Under the pieces are notes generated by a model. It was not told the DNA's origin. It searched no databases and saw only the letters and a program-made list of their open reading frames with translations. Below are positions 5,915 through 5,927 of a stretch of DNA of 5,927 nucleotides, in pieces. The stretch comes from Fen731 sp964481885 (lineage in GTDB: Bacteria; Actinomycetota; Humimicrobiia; Humimicrobiales; Humimicrobiaceae). Position numbers and translations under genes: made by a program. The stretch's first letter is position 1. The number at the start of each line of letters is the position of its first letter. The stretch lies in the NCBI GenBank assembly GCA_964481885.1, contig CAYZUS010000068.1:1-5927 (forward strand), in the 5' to 3' direction.

Positions 5915-5927
5915 ATGGATTGCGGTT

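Noticed and set aside
5798..5926. Minus-strand open frame of about 42 codons ending at TAA over 5798-5800
   Set aside because: It uses arginine codons such as CGG and CGC that are rare in the other genes, matches no family I know, and half of it reads through AT-rich hairpin sequence. A convergent gene end cannot be fully excluded without more sequence.
5834..5927. Known RNA family at the right edge (6S RNA, tmRNA, SRP RNA, RNase P RNA, T-box, TPP or cobalamin riboswitch)
   Set aside because: Only short fragments such as CTGAGA or GGATTGCGG recall conserved motifs; the required order and partner motifs are absent in the visible part.

Overview
The window is an AT-rich stretch of a bacterial chromosome carrying housekeeping genes, all on the + strand and very tightly packed. 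I see no mobile element, CRISPR array, tRNA or rRNA. The gene set combines a diderm trait (an LptF/LptG-type lipopolysaccharide export permease), a Ycf45/SpoIIIAA-type ATPase with a C-terminal R3H domain (known mainly from cyanobacteria, plastids and some neighbouring phyla), a RicT/YaaT (PSP1) protein and bS21. This suggests an uncultured, outer-membraned relative of the Cyanobacteria/Margulisbacteria or a similar candidate phylum. That placement is inference from gene content, not a measured phylogeny.

Region 1 (1-4360) is one run of overlapping genes: the tail of an unrecognised gene, an HU/IHF-family DNA-binding protein, the Ycf45-like R3H ATPase, thymidylate kinase (tmk), the DNA polymerase III delta-prime clamp-loader subunit (holB), ricT, and a HIT-family nucleotide hydrolase. 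Every junction overlaps, by 1, 8 or 20 bases, and the promoter must lie upstream of the window. The theme is DNA: nucleoid architecture, dTTP supply and replisome loading, with RicT (linked to mRNA processing in Bacillus) in its usual tmk-holB neighbourhood.

Region 2 (4361-4465) is the only sizeable internal gap. It holds a 7-base tandem repeat, a perfect TATAAT box and a strong Shine-Dalgarno sequence. It probably launches a second unit of bS21 (rpsU, GTG start) and an LptF/LptG permease 4 bases further on.

Region 3 (5763-5927) holds a long AT-rich hairpin with a T-run that looks like the terminator of that unit. The same bases also read as a good sigma-70-type promoter. Downstream is a more G+C-rich, foldable stretch ending in a possible SD and ATG, so it could be a structured RNA or a leader of a gene starting at the window edge. 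I could not match it to a known RNA family.

No clearly new biological system is visible. The points most worth a second look are the uncharacterised R3H ATPase inside a replication operon and the structured RNA candidate at the right edge.
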